A DNA stretch of 64,000 nucleotides from Blautia sp. (GCA_017463155.1 JAFTPT010000021.1:1-64000), one strand, 5' to 3'; positions 21,892-31,867 are shown, counted from the first letter of the stretch. Program-made: numbers and translations. The notes: generated by a model from the sequence alone, not told the origin.

Positions 21892-23754
21892 ATGGGAAAA
21901 AACGATCCCTGGATGGGAAAGATCCGATGGACAAAGGTCCTTCATAAGCTGTCTCCCTACACGATCCTGAAGGGGGTCAGGTATCTCAGGCATTACGGGC
22001 CGAAGGAATTCTGGATCCGTCTCCACGAACGCTTTGAGCCGGAGGAGATCCCCTACGAGCTTTGGTATGAGGCATACAGGCCTGATGAAAAGACCCTGGA
22101 CAAACAAAGAAAAAAAGATTTCCGCATCCGGCCGCTGATCAGCATTGCCGTTCCTGTGTACAGAACGCCGGAGACTTTTCTCAGGCAGATGATCGAATCC
22201 GTGCAGGCACAGACCTACACGAACTGGGAGCTCTGCATTGCGAACGGGAGTCCGGAGGACGGAACCGTCTCAAAGGTACTCGCGGAATATGAGGCCCGGG
22301 ACAAGCGGATCCGGCATCAGGACCTTGCAGAAAACGAAGGGATCGCGGGAAACACAAACGCCGCCTTTGCCATGGCACAGGGTGATTTCGTCGGTCTTCT
22401 GGACCACGACGACCTGCTGGCCCCGAACGCGCTCTTCGAGATCGTTTCTCTTTTGGAACGGGAGAAGGACTGCGACGTGATCTACACGGACGAGGACAAG
22501 GTGACCATGGATGCGAAGGAGCATTTCCAGCCCCATTTCAAGCCGGATTTCAACCTGGACCTGCTCCGTTCCAACAACTATATCTGCCATTTTCTGGTGA
22601 TCAGGCGGAGTCTCCTCGCCCGGACCGGCGGTTTCCGGGCCGGGTTTGACGGAGCGCAGGATCACGACCTGATCTTCCGCTGTGTGGAGAAGGCCGGAAA
22701 GGTTGGACATGTCCCGGAGATCCTGTATCACTGGAGGACACACAGGGCTTCCACGGCCGACAATCCAAACAGCAAGATGTACGCCTACGAGGCAGGGAAG
22801 AGGGCCATCGAGGAGCACCTGGAACGGACAGGTGTCAAAGGAGAGGTCAGCCATACCAAAGACTACGGCTTTTACAGAGTGAAATATCCTGTCCGGGGAG
22901 AGCCGCTGGTCTCGATCCTGATCCCGAACAAGGATGAGACGGAGACGCTCAGGAACTGTATCGACGGGCTTCTTCATAGGACGGCCTACCACAATTTCGA
23001 GATCCTTCTGATCGAGAACAACAGTACGTCGAAGGAGATCTTCCGGTATTACAGGAGCCTGCGAAACGAGCCGAAGATACGCCTTCTCCGGTACAAGGGC
23101 CCCTTCAACTATTCTGCCATCAACAATTTCGGAGCCGCAAAAGCCAGAGGAGAGTTCCTACTGTTCCTCAATAATGACATCGAGATCAAAGAGGAAGACT
23201 GGCTCAACGAGATGCTCGGCACCTGTCAGCGGCCGGACGTGGGCGCCATCGGCGCAAAGCTTCTGTATCCGGACGGAAAGATCCAGCATGCCGGGATCGT
23301 GATCGGGATCGGCGGGATCGCCGGGAGCATGTTCGTGGACATGCCGGGGGAGAGGACCGGCTACCTTCATAAGGCTTCGCTCATGCAGGATATGAGCGCC
23401 GTGACGGCAGCCTGCATGCTGATGAAGCGGGATGTGTTCGAGCGGCTGGGAGGCTTTACGGAGGAACTGGCGGTCGCGTTCAATGATGTGGACCTCTGCC
23501 TGCGGGTGAACCGGGCCGGTCTTCGGGTGGTCTATGACCCGTACGCCGTCCTGTACCATCTGGAGTCCCGTACCAGGGGCGCCGAGGACAGCAAAGCCAA
23601 GGTCAGGCGGTTCCAGAACGAGATCGAATATATGCGGTGCAACTGGATCGATCTGTTGAAAAAGGGCGATCCGTACTATAACAAAAACCTTTCTCTCACG
23701 AAGTGGAATTATTCTTTGCGCCCGCTTCCGGGAATGGGAGAAAAGAAGGGATAG
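21892..23754 (+). CDS. Double-domain family 2 glycosyltransferase
   Basis: 620 residues with two GT2 (GT-A) domains. The first, from about residue 80 (ISIAVPVYRTP), has the DHDDLL metal motif; the second, from about residue 335 (VSILIPNKDET), has a FLNNDIE motif. The C-terminal domain includes FNDVDLCLRVNRAG, typical of rhamnan/O-antigen-type transferases. No membrane segment is apparent, so it probably works at the inner face of the membrane. It is the first gene of a surface polysaccharide cluster; ATG follows CAAGGAGGCGTCTGT. Donor sugar and linkage are not predictable. Confidence 0.88.
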   Translation: MGKNDPWMGKIRWTKVLHKLSPYTILKGVRYLRHYGPKEFWIRLHERFEPEEIPYELWYEAYRPDEKTLDKQRKKDFRIRPLISIAVPVYRTPETFLRQMIESVQAQTYTNWELCIANGSPEDGTVSKVLAEYEARDKRIRHQDLAENEGIAGNTNAAFAMAQGDFVGLLDHDDLLAPNALFEIVSLLEREKDCDVIYTDEDKVTMDAKEHFQPHFKPDFNLDLLRSNNYICHFLVIRRSLLARTGGFRAGFDGAQDHDLIFRCVEKAGKVGHVPEILYHWRTHRASTADNPNSKMYAYEAGKRAIEEHLERTGVKGEVSHTKDYGFYRVKYPVRGEPLVSILIPNKDETETLRNCIDGLLHRTAYHNFEILLIENNSTSKEIFRYYRSLRNEPKIRLLRYKGPFNYSAINNFGAAKARGEFLLFLNNDIEIKEEDWLNEMLGTCQRPDVGAIGAKLLYPDGKIQHAGIVIGIGGIAGSMFVDMPGERTGYLHKASLMQDMSAVTAACMLMKRDVFERLGGFTEELAVAFNDVDLCLRVNRAGLRVVYDPYAVLYHLESRTRGAEDSKAKVRRFQNEIEYMRCNWIDLLKKGDPYYNKNLSLTKWNYSLRPLPGMGEKKG

Positions 23755-23757
23755 ACC

Positions 23758-24711
23758 ATGCAGCAGGTATCGGTGATCATTCCGAACTACAATGGAAAAA
23801 AATATCTGGAAAGCCTGATGGAAGCACTTTCCGTCCAGACATGCCGGCATTTTGAGGTGATCGTCGTGGATAACGGCTCCACGGACGGAAGCGCTGCTTT
23901 TCTGTATGAGCAGTATCCGGAGACGAGGGTACTTTGTTTTCCCGAGAACCTGGGCTTTGCGAGGGCGGTAAACGAGGGGATCCGGGCGTCTTCGCTCCCC
24001 TACGTGCTGCTTCTGAACAATGACACCGTGCCGGACCGGGAGTTCGTCCGGGAAATGCTGCAGGCGATCCGCCGCCATAAAAAAGCCTTTTCGTGCCAGG
24101 CCCGGATGATGCAGCTGCACGCGCCGGAGCTTCTCGATGACGCGGGAGACTGCTACTCGGCCCTCGGCTGGGCTTTCGCCCGCGGCAAAGGAAAGAAGGC
24201 GGACCGGTATATGGAGGAGCAGAGGATCTTTTCAAGCTGCGCAGGGGCCGCCATCTACAGGCGCAAGCTTTTTTCACGGACCGGCCTATTTGATGAGGAG
24301 CATTTTGCCTATCTGGAGGATCTCGATATCGGCTACCGCGCGAGACTCCTCGGGTACGAGAACTGGTACGCGCCGAAGGCCGTTGTCCTGCACGTGGGCA
24401 GCGGGACCAGCGGCTCCCGTTACAACCAGTTCAAGACCCGGTATTCCTCCCGGAACAATGTGTATCTGATCTACAAAAACATGCCGGCGGCACAGATCAT
24501 CCTGAATTTGCCGCTTCTGGCGGCCGGATTCGGCATCAAGCTTGTATTCTTTACTTTCCGGGGACTCGGCAGAGAGTATCTGGCAGGGATCAAGAACGGC
24601 TTTTCCATCAGCAGACGAGATAAAAAGCTTCCCTTTTCCCTGACACGTCTTCCGGCCTATGCCCGGATCCAGATGGAACTCTGGAAGAACCTGTTCCTGC
24701 GTTTTCGCTGA
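23758..24711 (+). CDS. Family 2 glycosyltransferase
   Basis: 317-residue GT-A glycosyltransferase beginning VSVIIPNYNGKKYL, with the LLNNDT metal motif near residue 88 and a YLEDLDIGYRARLLG acceptor-side motif, as in rhamnosyltransferase-like enzymes. A hydrophobic stretch near residues 245-265 may contact the membrane. It starts three bases after the upstream glycosyltransferase stop, so the two are an operon. Sugar specificity is unknown. Confidence 0.87.
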   Translation: MQQVSVIIPNYNGKKYLESLMEALSVQTCRHFEVIVVDNGSTDGSAAFLYEQYPETRVLCFPENLGFARAVNEGIRASSLPYVLLLNNDTVPDREFVREMLQAIRRHKKAFSCQARMMQLHAPELLDDAGDCYSALGWAFARGKGKKADRYMEEQRIFSSCAGAAIYRRKLFSRTGLFDEEHFAYLEDLDIGYRARLLGYENWYAPKAVVLHVGSGTSGSRYNQFKTRYSSRNNVYLIYKNMPAAQIILNLPLLAAGFGIKLVFFTFRGLGREYLAGIKNGFSISRRDKKLPFSLTRLPAYARIQMELWKNLFLRFR

Positions 24712-24761
24712 GGACAGGAGGAGGTTTACGTAATTTATTTTTCCTTTTTTGGAAGAATCTG

Positions 24762-24790
24762 TTGAAATTCTGTTACGGATATTATAAGAT
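24762..24790 (+). promoter_or_regulatory. Possible promoter before the sugar transferase gene
   Basis: TTGAAA (24762-24767), 17 bases, TAAGAT (24785-24790) in the 136-base gap after the second glycosyltransferase. Moderate match only. Confidence 0.4.
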
Positions 24791-24847
24791 AATTGCAATG
24801 ATGTCGATGGGGTTGGGGGAACTATGCCCTGACACAGAATCGCAGAG

Positions 24848-26260
24848 GTGACAGAATTGATTATCGATAATGAAAAGCATTTCAGCCGTCTGCATATACT
24901 GATCGATATTTTCATCATTGCGCTGTCCTACGCATCGGCCTGGGCATTGCGCTTTGTAGGTATATTTTCCAATACGGCAGTCAGGGCCAAGAGTTTTCAG
25001 GAGTACATGTTCCTTCTGATCTTCATCATTCCGGCCTACCTGCTGCTGTACCAGGCGTTCGACCTGTATACGCCGCTGCGGATGCAGGGGAGACGGCTGG
25101 TGCTCGCCAACGTGATCAAGGCAAACACGCTCGGCCTTCTGCTGATCATCGCCGCCTTGTATATCGTATGGGAGCAGTATTATTCCAGACTTACCTTCCT
25201 GATCTTCTATTTCATCAACATCGCGCTTGAGTGGATCGTGCGCATGGCGATCTTCTATGTCCTCCGGGACATGCGGCGCAAGGGTCTCAACCAGAAACAG
25301 GTCCTGCTGGTCGGATACAGCCGCGCGGCGGAGGAGTACATCGACCGGATCCAGGAGAATCCGCAGTGGGGCTACCTGGTGCGCGGGATCCTGGATGACA
25401 GGGTGGATGCAGGAACGGAATATAAAGGCATCAAGGTCCTCGGCAGGATCGCGAATCTTCCGGTGATCCTTCCGATCAGCCATCTGGACGAGATCGCCAT
25501 TACCCTTGGTCTGGGAGAATACTACCGTCTGGAAAAGATCGTCAGCATGTGTGAAAAGTCGGGAGTACACACAAAGTTCATTCCCGATTATAATAATATC
25601 ATACCGACAAAGCCGTACACGGAGGACATCCAGGGGCTGCCGGTGATCAACATCAGGTATGTGCCGCTCAGCAATACCTTTAATTTTATGGTCAAACGGA
25701 TCATGGACGTGATCGGTTCTCTGATCGCCATCGTGGTGTCATCGCCGGTCATGCTTGTCATGTGCATCCTGATCAAGGCGACTTCACCGGGGCCGCTGAT
25801 CTATAAACAGGAGCGGGTCGGGTTACATAATAAGACCTTCCGGATGTACAAATTCCGTTCGATGGAGATCCAGTCCGACGAGGCCGAAAAGAAAGCCTGG
25901 ACGGTCAAAAATGACCCGCGGGTCACCGGGATCGGACGGTTTATGCGGCATACCAGCATCGACGAGCTGCCGCAGCTGTTCAATATCCTGAAGGGTGATA
26001 TGAGCCTGGTGGGACCGCGCCCGGAGCGGCCGTTCTTTGTCGAGAAATTCCGTGAGGAGATCCCGCGCTATATGGTCAAGCACCAGGTGCGCCCGGGCCT
26101 GACCGGCTGGGCACAGGTGAACGGCTTCCGCGGCGATACCTCCATCCGCAAGCGGATCGACTGCGATCTGTATTATATTGAAAACTGGAGCATCGGATTT
26201 GATATCAAGATCCTTCTGCTGACGTTTTTCAAAGGCTTTGTCAACAAAAACGCATATTAA
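24848..26260 (+). CDS. Polyprenyl-phosphate sugar-1-phosphate transferase (WbaP/EpsE family)
   Basis: About 470-residue initiating transferase, which loads a sugar phosphate onto undecaprenyl phosphate at the membrane. The N-terminal half holds four transmembrane helices (residues about 12-120) and a nucleotide-binding-like central domain (VLLVGYSRAAEEYI). The C-terminal bacterial sugar transferase domain starts with KRIMDVIGS and has TSPGPLIYKQERVG, KFRSM, DELPQL and VGPRPERPFF. The start is unclear: GTG at 24848 gives 470 residues, while TTG at 24857 has a better spaced GAGGTG. Probably begins assembly of the polysaccharide made by the neighbouring transferases. Confidence 0.9.
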   Translation: MTELIIDNEKHFSRLHILIDIFIIALSYASAWALRFVGIFSNTAVRAKSFQEYMFLLIFIIPAYLLLYQAFDLYTPLRMQGRRLVLANVIKANTLGLLLIIAALYIVWEQYYSRLTFLIFYFINIALEWIVRMAIFYVLRDMRRKGLNQKQVLLVGYSRAAEEYIDRIQENPQWGYLVRGILDDRVDAGTEYKGIKVLGRIANLPVILPISHLDEIAITLGLGEYYRLEKIVSMCEKSGVHTKFIPDYNNIIPTKPYTEDIQGLPVINIRYVPLSNTFNFMVKRIMDVIGSLIAIVVSSPVMLVMCILIKATSPGPLIYKQERVGLHNKTFRMYKFRSMEIQSDEAEKKAWTVKNDPRVTGIGRFMRHTSIDELPQLFNILKGDMSLVGPRPERPFFVEKFREEIPRYMVKHQVRPGLTGWAQVNGFRGDTSIRKRIDCDLYYIENWSIGFDIKILLLTFFKGFVNKNAY

Positions 26261-26271
26261 AGGGGAAAAAC

Positions 26272-27840
26272 ATGTCAAAAAGAAGACTGGCATTCATATT
26301 GGAGATCCTGGTACTTTTGCTGTTCCTGGGCGGTCTCTACGTATATGGAAAATTCGACAAGATCGGCACGACGGTGCTGGATGAGAACCGCATCAAGGTG
26401 AACGAGGGTGTGGCGGATCCGGGCACCGGCTCCAGACAGACGGCAGCCCAGCCGGAGCAGGCGGAAGGTACGCAGATGGTACAGACCGGTACGGCTGTTT
26501 CCACGGAAACGGAAGCGATCGACTCGGTCGACGCGGTATCCGCAACGGAGGGATCGGCAGGACATGAAGAGATCCTGATGACCGCACCGCTGACCGGATA
26601 TACGACTTACGCGCTCTTCGGGATCGATCACCGGGACAAGAATGAAGCTCTTGACGGAGAGAACAGCGATACCATTATCATCGCCTGTGTCAACAATGAT
26701 ACCAAGGAAGTCCGCCTTGCCTCTGTATACAGAGACACACTGATGAACATCGGCACCGGTATCTATGCCAAAGCGAACGCGGCTTACGCGTACGGAGGAC
26801 CGGAGCAGGCGATCTCCATGCTGAATACCAATCTGGATCTGAACATCCATGACTATGTGAGCATCGACTTCAACGCGCTGGCCGAGGCTGTCGACTGTCT
26901 CGGGGGTCTTGACATCGAACTCAGCTATGCCGAGATCGAGCACATGAACAATTACTGCAAGGAAGTGGCGGAAGAGACCGAAAAGACCTATGAACCGGTA
27001 CCTCTTCCCGAGCCGAAGCCGGCAGATCTGGAAGCCCCGGTGGGCACATACCATCTGAACGGCGTACAGGTGACATCCTACTGCCGGATCCGTTATACGG
27101 GCAATCTGGACATGGGCAGGACCTGGCGGCAGCGTGTCGTGATCCAGCTGATCGTCCAGGAGGCCAAGAACGCCGGGATCGGCGCGATCTTCAGCCTGAT
27201 GGACCGGGTATTCCCGATGGTCACGACCTCCGTTCCGAAGACGGAGATCCTGCAGCTGCTTCCGGCACTGATCAATTACAAGATCACGGATACGACCGGG
27301 TTCCCGGAATCCTTCAAGTTCTCGGATATCCGCGGTGCCATCATCGTACCGACGGACCTGGTCTCCAATGTCCAGAAACTGCATGAGTTCCTCTACGGGG
27401 AGATCAACTACGCACCGACAGGGAATGTATATACCGTCAGTGAACGCATCAAGGAGATCGTCGGAGGCGAGGAGAGACTTCGGGACGAGGCACCGGTCGT
27501 CAAGGAGGAGGACGAGAACACCGCCAGCGACAGTATCTTCTTCCAGGACAACGGTGACGGAACCTATACGGAGCCTTACTATAATTATAATAATTATGAC
27601 AATGATTACAGCGGCGGGGATTATTCCGGCGGCGATGGCAGCGGAGGAGACTATTCCGGCGGCGATGGCGGCGGAGACTATTCCGGCGGTGATGGCGGCG
27701 GGGATTATTCCGGCGGTGATGGCGGCGGAGGAGATTATTCCGGCGGTGATGGCGGCGGAGAATCCTATGCCGAGGTCGTCGAGCAGAATGACGAGCCGGG
27801 GGATGGTGCATCGTACGATGGACAGGATTCCTACGAGTAA
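26272..27840 (+). CDS. LytR-CpsA-Psr (LCP) family protein with Gly/Asp/Ser/Tyr repeat tail
   Basis: 522-residue membrane-anchored LCP protein, the family that transfers polyprenyl-linked polymers to peptidoglycan. One N-terminal transmembrane helix (residues 5-25), a polar linker, then the LCP domain from about residue 110 (TTYALFGIDHRD, RLASVYRDTLMNI, YVSIDFNALAEAVDCLGGLDI, RIRYTGNLDMGRTWRQ). The last 75 residues are low-complexity repeats of the type DYSGGDG, unusual for the family. It follows the sugar transferase by 11 bases and may attach this cluster's polymer to the wall. Confidence 0.9.
   Translation: MSKRRLAFILEILVLLLFLGGLYVYGKFDKIGTTVLDENRIKVNEGVADPGTGSRQTAAQPEQAEGTQMVQTGTAVSTETEAIDSVDAVSATEGSAGHEEILMTAPLTGYTTYALFGIDHRDKNEALDGENSDTIIIACVNNDTKEVRLASVYRDTLMNIGTGIYAKANAAYAYGGPEQAISMLNTNLDLNIHDYVSIDFNALAEAVDCLGGLDIELSYAEIEHMNNYCKEVAEETEKTYEPVPLPEPKPADLEAPVGTYHLNGVQVTSYCRIRYTGNLDMGRTWRQRVVIQLIVQEAKNAGIGAIFSLMDRVFPMVTTSVPKTEILQLLPALINYKITDTTGFPESFKFSDIRGAIIVPTDLVSNVQKLHEFLYGEINYAPTGNVYTVSERIKEIVGGEERLRDEAPVVKEEDENTASDSIFFQDNGDGTYTEPYYNYNNYDNDYSGGDYSGGDGSGGDYSGGDGGGDYSGGDGGGDYSGGDGGGGDYSGGDGGGESYAEVVEQNDEPGDGASYDGQDSYE
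27601..27762 (+). repeat. In-frame tandem repeats encoding a Gly/Asp/Ser/Tyr-rich tail
   Basis: Degenerate repeats of the type TATTCCGGCGGTGATGGCGG within the LCP gene, keeping frame and encoding DYSGGDG units. Units vary by insertion of GGC or GGA codons, as expected of slippage-prone repeats. Confidence 0.8.
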
Positions 27841-27867
27841 CGGCCGGGACAGACGATAAAGACAGCA

Positions 27868-27898
27868 GGGCTGCTGCAGGCATGCAGCAGCCCTTTTT
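27868..27898 (+). terminator. Terminator after the LCP gene
   Basis: GGGCTGCTGC, loop AGGCAT, GCAGCAGCCC, then TTTTT. It lies 18 bases before the next glycosyltransferase start, so that gene is partly uncoupled or is read through. Confidence 0.85.
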
Positions 27899-27916
27899 AC
27901 CATCAGGAGGATATCC

Positions 27917-28840
27917 ATGGAGACGCGGAAGGTGGACATCATCATTCCGACATACAGACCGGGACAGGATTTTCCGGAACTGCTTCGAAGGCTTTCGGAG
28001 CAGACCGTGCAGCCGGACCGGATCAGGATCGTAAATACGGAGGAAAGCTTCTGGGATCATGGCTGGGACGGCCTGGTTCCCCGGCTGGAGGTCCGTCATA
28101 TCAAAAGGGAAGAATTCGACCATGGCGGGACCCGCCGACAGGAGGCAGAACGCTCCGACGCGGATATCCTTGTGTTCATGACCCAGGATGCCCTTCCGGC
28201 GGACCGGCTTCTGCTGCAGAACCTGCTGAGTGGCTTTTCGGAGGAGGAGATCGGAGCCGTATACGCAAGACAGCTCCCCGGAAAGAACGCGGGGGAGATC
28301 GAAAAGATCACCAGAGGGTTCAACTATCCGCCGTTCTCCTGCGTGAAAGGAGAGGAGGACGTCCTTACATACGGGATCAAGACCTATTTCTGCTCCAATG
28401 TCTGTGCCGCCTACCGGGCAGATATCTACCGTCAGACGGGCGGATTCGAGAAAAAAGCCATCTTTAACGAAGACATGATCTATGTGGGCCATATGCTGCA
28501 GCAGGGCTGGAAGGTCGCCTACACGGCTGACGCGAAGGTGATCCACTCACATAATTATACAGCCGTACAGCAGTTCCACAGGAACTTTGACCTGGGCGTC
28601 TCCCAGGCGGAGCATCCGGAGGTGTTTGCCGCTGTCCCGTCGGAAGGGGAGGGCATGCGACTCGTAAAGGAGACGGCCATGCGGCTGGTCCGGAAAGGCC
28701 GCCCGCTGTCCGTGATCACGCTGGCGTGGCAGAGTGCCGCCAAGTATCTTGGGTACTCTCTCGGGAAGCATTACAGGAGCCTGCCGGGCTTTCTTGTAAA
28801 AAGGTGTACGACGGACCCCGGGTATTTCGGATACCGGTAA
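27917..28840 (+). CDS. Family 2 glycosyltransferase (rhamnosyltransferase-like)
   Basis: 307-residue GT-A transferase starting VDIIIPTYRPGQDF, with HGGTRRQEAE and a FMTQDALP motif in the nucleotide-sugar site, as in RfbN-like rhamnosyltransferases, and a FNEDMIYVGHML acceptor motif. C-terminal basic region. ATG follows CAGGAGGATATCC. It is separated from the LCP gene by a terminator but continues the surface polysaccharide cluster. Specificity for rhamnose is a family-level guess. Confidence 0.85.
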   Translation: METRKVDIIIPTYRPGQDFPELLRRLSEQTVQPDRIRIVNTEESFWDHGWDGLVPRLEVRHIKREEFDHGGTRRQEAERSDADILVFMTQDALPADRLLLQNLLSGFSEEEIGAVYARQLPGKNAGEIEKITRGFNYPPFSCVKGEEDVLTYGIKTYFCSNVCAAYRADIYRQTGGFEKKAIFNEDMIYVGHMLQQGWKVAYTADAKVIHSHNYTAVQQFHRNFDLGVSQAEHPEVFAAVPSEGEGMRLVKETAMRLVRKGRPLSVITLAWQSAAKYLGYSLGKHYRSLPGFLVKRCTTDPGYFGYR

Positions 28841-28947
28841 CACACGGAAATACATCGAAATATGGTTTTTTATCACACTTTCTACACAATTGGCTGTTAT
28901 CATGATCATAGTGAAAAAAGTCTTTTAGAAAAAAAGGAAGCGATCAT

Positions 28948-30411
28948 ATGACAGACAATGAAAGATTTGGTGTGACGGAACCGGCGGACAGGGAGCCGGA
29001 CCGGACAGAAGAGCAGCGCTCGGCGCGTCCTTCGTATAATTACTACAGGGTGGGACAGCAGCCGGAGAAGCCTGTACCTGTACATAAAAAGAAAAGAAAA
29101 GAAAGCTTCGGGAACAGGATCCTTCGTGCAGCCGGCCTGGCCGCCGTGGCGGGCCTTGTGTTCTCCCTGGTATTCCAGGGCGTGAACCTGGCCGTCAAAA
29201 AGGTCATTCCTTCCGGGATGAATACGGATATCCGGCGGGCTGTGGCCTCCACGGAGATGGTCGCAGAAGCGGAGGCGGAAGCAGAGACAGGGGTGGAACG
29301 GGCTTCGGACACGGACCTTTCCCTTCTCGATATGGAATCTGAGACGAGCGGATCTTCCAAGGGACCGGTGGCGGACGTCGCGGCGGCCTGTATGCCCTCC
29401 GTTGTGGCGATCACGACGGTCAGCGTACAGGAGATCACGGACTTCTTTTACGGAACCAGGAAATACCAGAGCGCCGGAACCGGTTCCGGCATCATCGTAG
29501 GGGAAAACGACGAGGAGCTTCTGATCGCGACGAACAACCATGTGGTCTCCGGGGCTTCGACCTTAAGCGTCTGCTTTATGGATGCGGATGTGGCAAGCGC
29601 GGAGCAGGAGACGATCATGGAAGCCTCCGGACGGCAGGAAGCCGTCTATGAGAATGCGGTATCCGCCCAGATCAAGGGAACCGATGAGGAGAATGACCTG
29701 GCGGTGGTCGCCGTGCGTAAGGAGGACATCCCCGAAGAGACGATGGCGGAACTGAAGATCGCGACCCTGGGAGATTCGGACGACCTGGTGATCGGAGAGC
29801 AGGTGGTGGCGATCGGCAACGCGCTCGGCTATGGACAGTCGGTCACCTCCGGCTGGGTGAGCGCGCTTCACAGATCCTTTACGAGCGGTGATGAATCGGC
29901 ATCCGATCTGATCCAGACGGACGCGGCGATCAATCCGGGCAACAGCGGAGGCGCTCTTCTCAACATGCAGGGCGAACTGGTCGGTATCAATTCGGCCAAA
30001 TCCTCCTCAAGCTCGGTGGAGGGGATGGGCTACGCGATCCCGATCTCCAAAGCAATGCCGATCCTGGAGAATCTGATGACCCGCAAGACAAGGACGAAGC
30101 TTTCGGAGGACGAAGCGGCCTACCTGGGCGTGACGGTCGCGGATCTCTCAAGAGAAGCCATCCGGTTTTACAATATGCCGCAGGGAGCGTTCGTGACGGA
30201 AGCACTCTCCGGAGGCCCGGCAGAGGAAGCCGGCATTCTCCGCGGCGACATCATCGTCAGCATCGACGGACAGAAGGTAGACGGGAGGGATTCGCTGAGC
30301 GAGCTTCTCGCCTATTATGCCGCCGGGGAGACGGTCGATTTTGTCGTCGAGAGACCCGGCGAGACCGATTATGAGGAACAGACGATCGAGGTCACCTTCG
30401 GACATCGGTGA
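28948..30411 (+). CDS. HtrA/DegP-type membrane-anchored serine protease
   Basis: 487 residues. A polar cytoplasmic N-terminus of about 55 residues with a basic patch (KKKRKE) is followed by one transmembrane helix (about 64-86), a Glu/Ala-rich linker, and a trypsin-like domain with the triad His in NNHVV, Asp in ENDLAVV and Ser in NPGNSGGALL. One PDZ domain ends the protein (YLGVTVADLS onward). This is the usual HtrA layout of Firmicutes, for quality control of exported proteins at the cell surface. The 107-base gap upstream shows no clear consensus promoter. Confidence 0.93.
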   Translation: MTDNERFGVTEPADREPDRTEEQRSARPSYNYYRVGQQPEKPVPVHKKKRKESFGNRILRAAGLAAVAGLVFSLVFQGVNLAVKKVIPSGMNTDIRRAVASTEMVAEAEAEAETGVERASDTDLSLLDMESETSGSSKGPVADVAAACMPSVVAITTVSVQEITDFFYGTRKYQSAGTGSGIIVGENDEELLIATNNHVVSGASTLSVCFMDADVASAEQETIMEASGRQEAVYENAVSAQIKGTDEENDLAVVAVRKEDIPEETMAELKIATLGDSDDLVIGEQVVAIGNALGYGQSVTSGWVSALHRSFTSGDESASDLIQTDAAINPGNSGGALLNMQGELVGINSAKSSSSSVEGMGYAIPISKAMPILENLMTRKTRTKLSEDEAAYLGVTVADLSREAIRFYNMPQGAFVTEALSGGPAEEAGILRGDIIVSIDGQKVDGRDSLSELLAYYAAGETVDFVVERPGETDYEEQTIEVTFGHR

Positions 30412-30511
30412 TGTGCGGAATTAAGACGCATTTTAGACTCTTTATAAAAAGTTTATTAGGAAACGGTGCCTTTGTGTGTTATACTGATACTGCAACAGGA
30501 AAGGAGAACGG

Positions 30512-31867
30512 ATGTCGGATCAGCAGAAGGATAACGAAAACGAATACGAACGGTTCTGCTTTCTGTGCCGCAGACCGGAATCGGAATGCCGCGGCATCAT
30601 AGAACTGCCGAACAACATCTGCGTCTGCAATGACTGTATGCAGAAGAGCTTTGACTCCATGAACCGGCAGTTCTCGAACGGAAACCTCAATCTGTCGGAT
30701 CTCATGAACCAGATGGGAAACGTCAGCCTGATCGACCTTTCGGCCATGAACAACGCAGCACAGCAGCCGAAGATCCGCAAGCGCAAGGAGGCGGAGGAGC
30801 AGCCGGCTTTTGACTGGAAACGGGTGCCGGCGCCGCACCGGATCAAGGCTTCCCTTGACGAGTACGTGATCGGACAGGAGCAGGCCAAGAAGATCATTTC
30901 CGTCTCCGTCTACAATCACTACAAACGTGTCGGATCGGATCCGGCGGACGGGGTCGAGATCGAAAAATCCAATATGCTGATGATCGGTCCTACCGGCTGC
31001 GGCAAGACCTATCTGGTCAAGACACTGGCAAAGCTTCTGGACGTACCGCTCGCGATCGCGGACGCCACCTCCCTTACGGAGGCCGGGTATATCGGCGATG
31101 ATATCGAGAGCGTGGTCTCCAAGCTTCTGGCCGCGGCGGACAACGACGTGGATAAGGCTGAACACGGGATCATCTTTATCGACGAGATCGACAAGATCGC
31201 CAAAAAGAAGAACACCAACCAGCGGGATGTGAGCGGCGAGGCTGTCCAGCAGGGACTTTTAAAGCTGCTCGAGGGCAGCGTGGTGGAAGTCCCGGTGGGC
31301 GCGGGCAGCAAGAACGCCATGGTACCCATGGTGAACGTGGATACCCGGAATATCCTTTTTATCTGCGGCGGCGCCTTCCCGGATCTGGAGAACGTGATCA
31401 AGGAGCGGCTGAACGAGCAGGCTTCGATCGGGTTTTACGCCGATCTTAAGGACAAATATGACAATGACCCGCATCTTCTGCAGAAGGTGAGCGTTGAGGA
31501 TCTGAAGACTTTTGGCATGATCCCCGAATTCCTCGGCAGGCTCCCCGTGATCTTCGCGATGGACGGGCTTACGGAGGACATGCTCGTGCAGATCCTGAAG
31601 GAGCCCAAAAACGCCATACTCAAGCAGTATCAGAAGCTTCTCGCGATGGATGAGGTGGGACTCGAATTTGAGGATGAGGCGCTCCGTGTGATCGCCCGCA
31701 AGGCGATGGAGCGGCACACAGGTGCCAGAGCGCTCCGCGCCATCCTCGAAAAATACATGCTGGACATCATGTACGAGATCCCCAAGGACAAAAATATCGG
31801 CAGAGTCGTGATCACACAGGCATATATTGAAGGCAGCGGCGGCCCCGGCATTCAGCTGAGGGGCTGA
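30512..31867 (+). CDS. clpX: ATP-dependent Clp protease ATP-binding subunit ClpX
   Basis: 451-residue AAA+ unfoldase that feeds proteins to ClpP. An N-terminal zinc-binding domain with two CxxC pairs (CFLC and CNDC) lies in the first 45 residues. The ATPase core has Walker A GPTGCGKT, Walker B IIFIDEID, the pore-loop region and sensor motifs up to GARALRAI. No clpP is adjacent. The start follows AAAGGAGAACGG; an extended -10 (TGTTATACT, 30477-30485) lies just upstream. Somewhat longer than typical ClpX because of a longer zinc-domain linker. Confidence 0.93.
   Translation: MSDQQKDNENEYERFCFLCRRPESECRGIIELPNNICVCNDCMQKSFDSMNRQFSNGNLNLSDLMNQMGNVSLIDLSAMNNAAQQPKIRKRKEAEEQPAFDWKRVPAPHRIKASLDEYVIGQEQAKKIISVSVYNHYKRVGSDPADGVEIEKSNMLMIGPTGCGKTYLVKTLAKLLDVPLAIADATSLTEAGYIGDDIESVVSKLLAAADNDVDKAEHGIIFIDEIDKIAKKKNTNQRDVSGEAVQQGLLKLLEGSVVEVPVGAGSKNAMVPMVNVDTRNILFICGGAFPDLENVIKERLNEQASIGFYADLKDKYDNDPHLLQKVSVEDLKTFGMIPEFLGRLPVIFAMDGLTEDMLVQILKEPKNAILKQYQKLLAMDEVGLEFEDEALRVIARKAMERHTGARALRAILEKYMLDIMYEIPKDKNIGRVVITQAYIEGSGGPGIQLRG

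Noticed and set aside
27601..27762. CRISPR-like array
   Set aside because: Repeat units are contiguous, in frame and vary by whole codons; there are no unique spacers.
26275..27945. 556-residue open frame on the minus strand over the LCP gene
   Set aside because: Ile/Ala-rich translation of the repeat DNA and no recognisable domain; shadow of the LCP gene.
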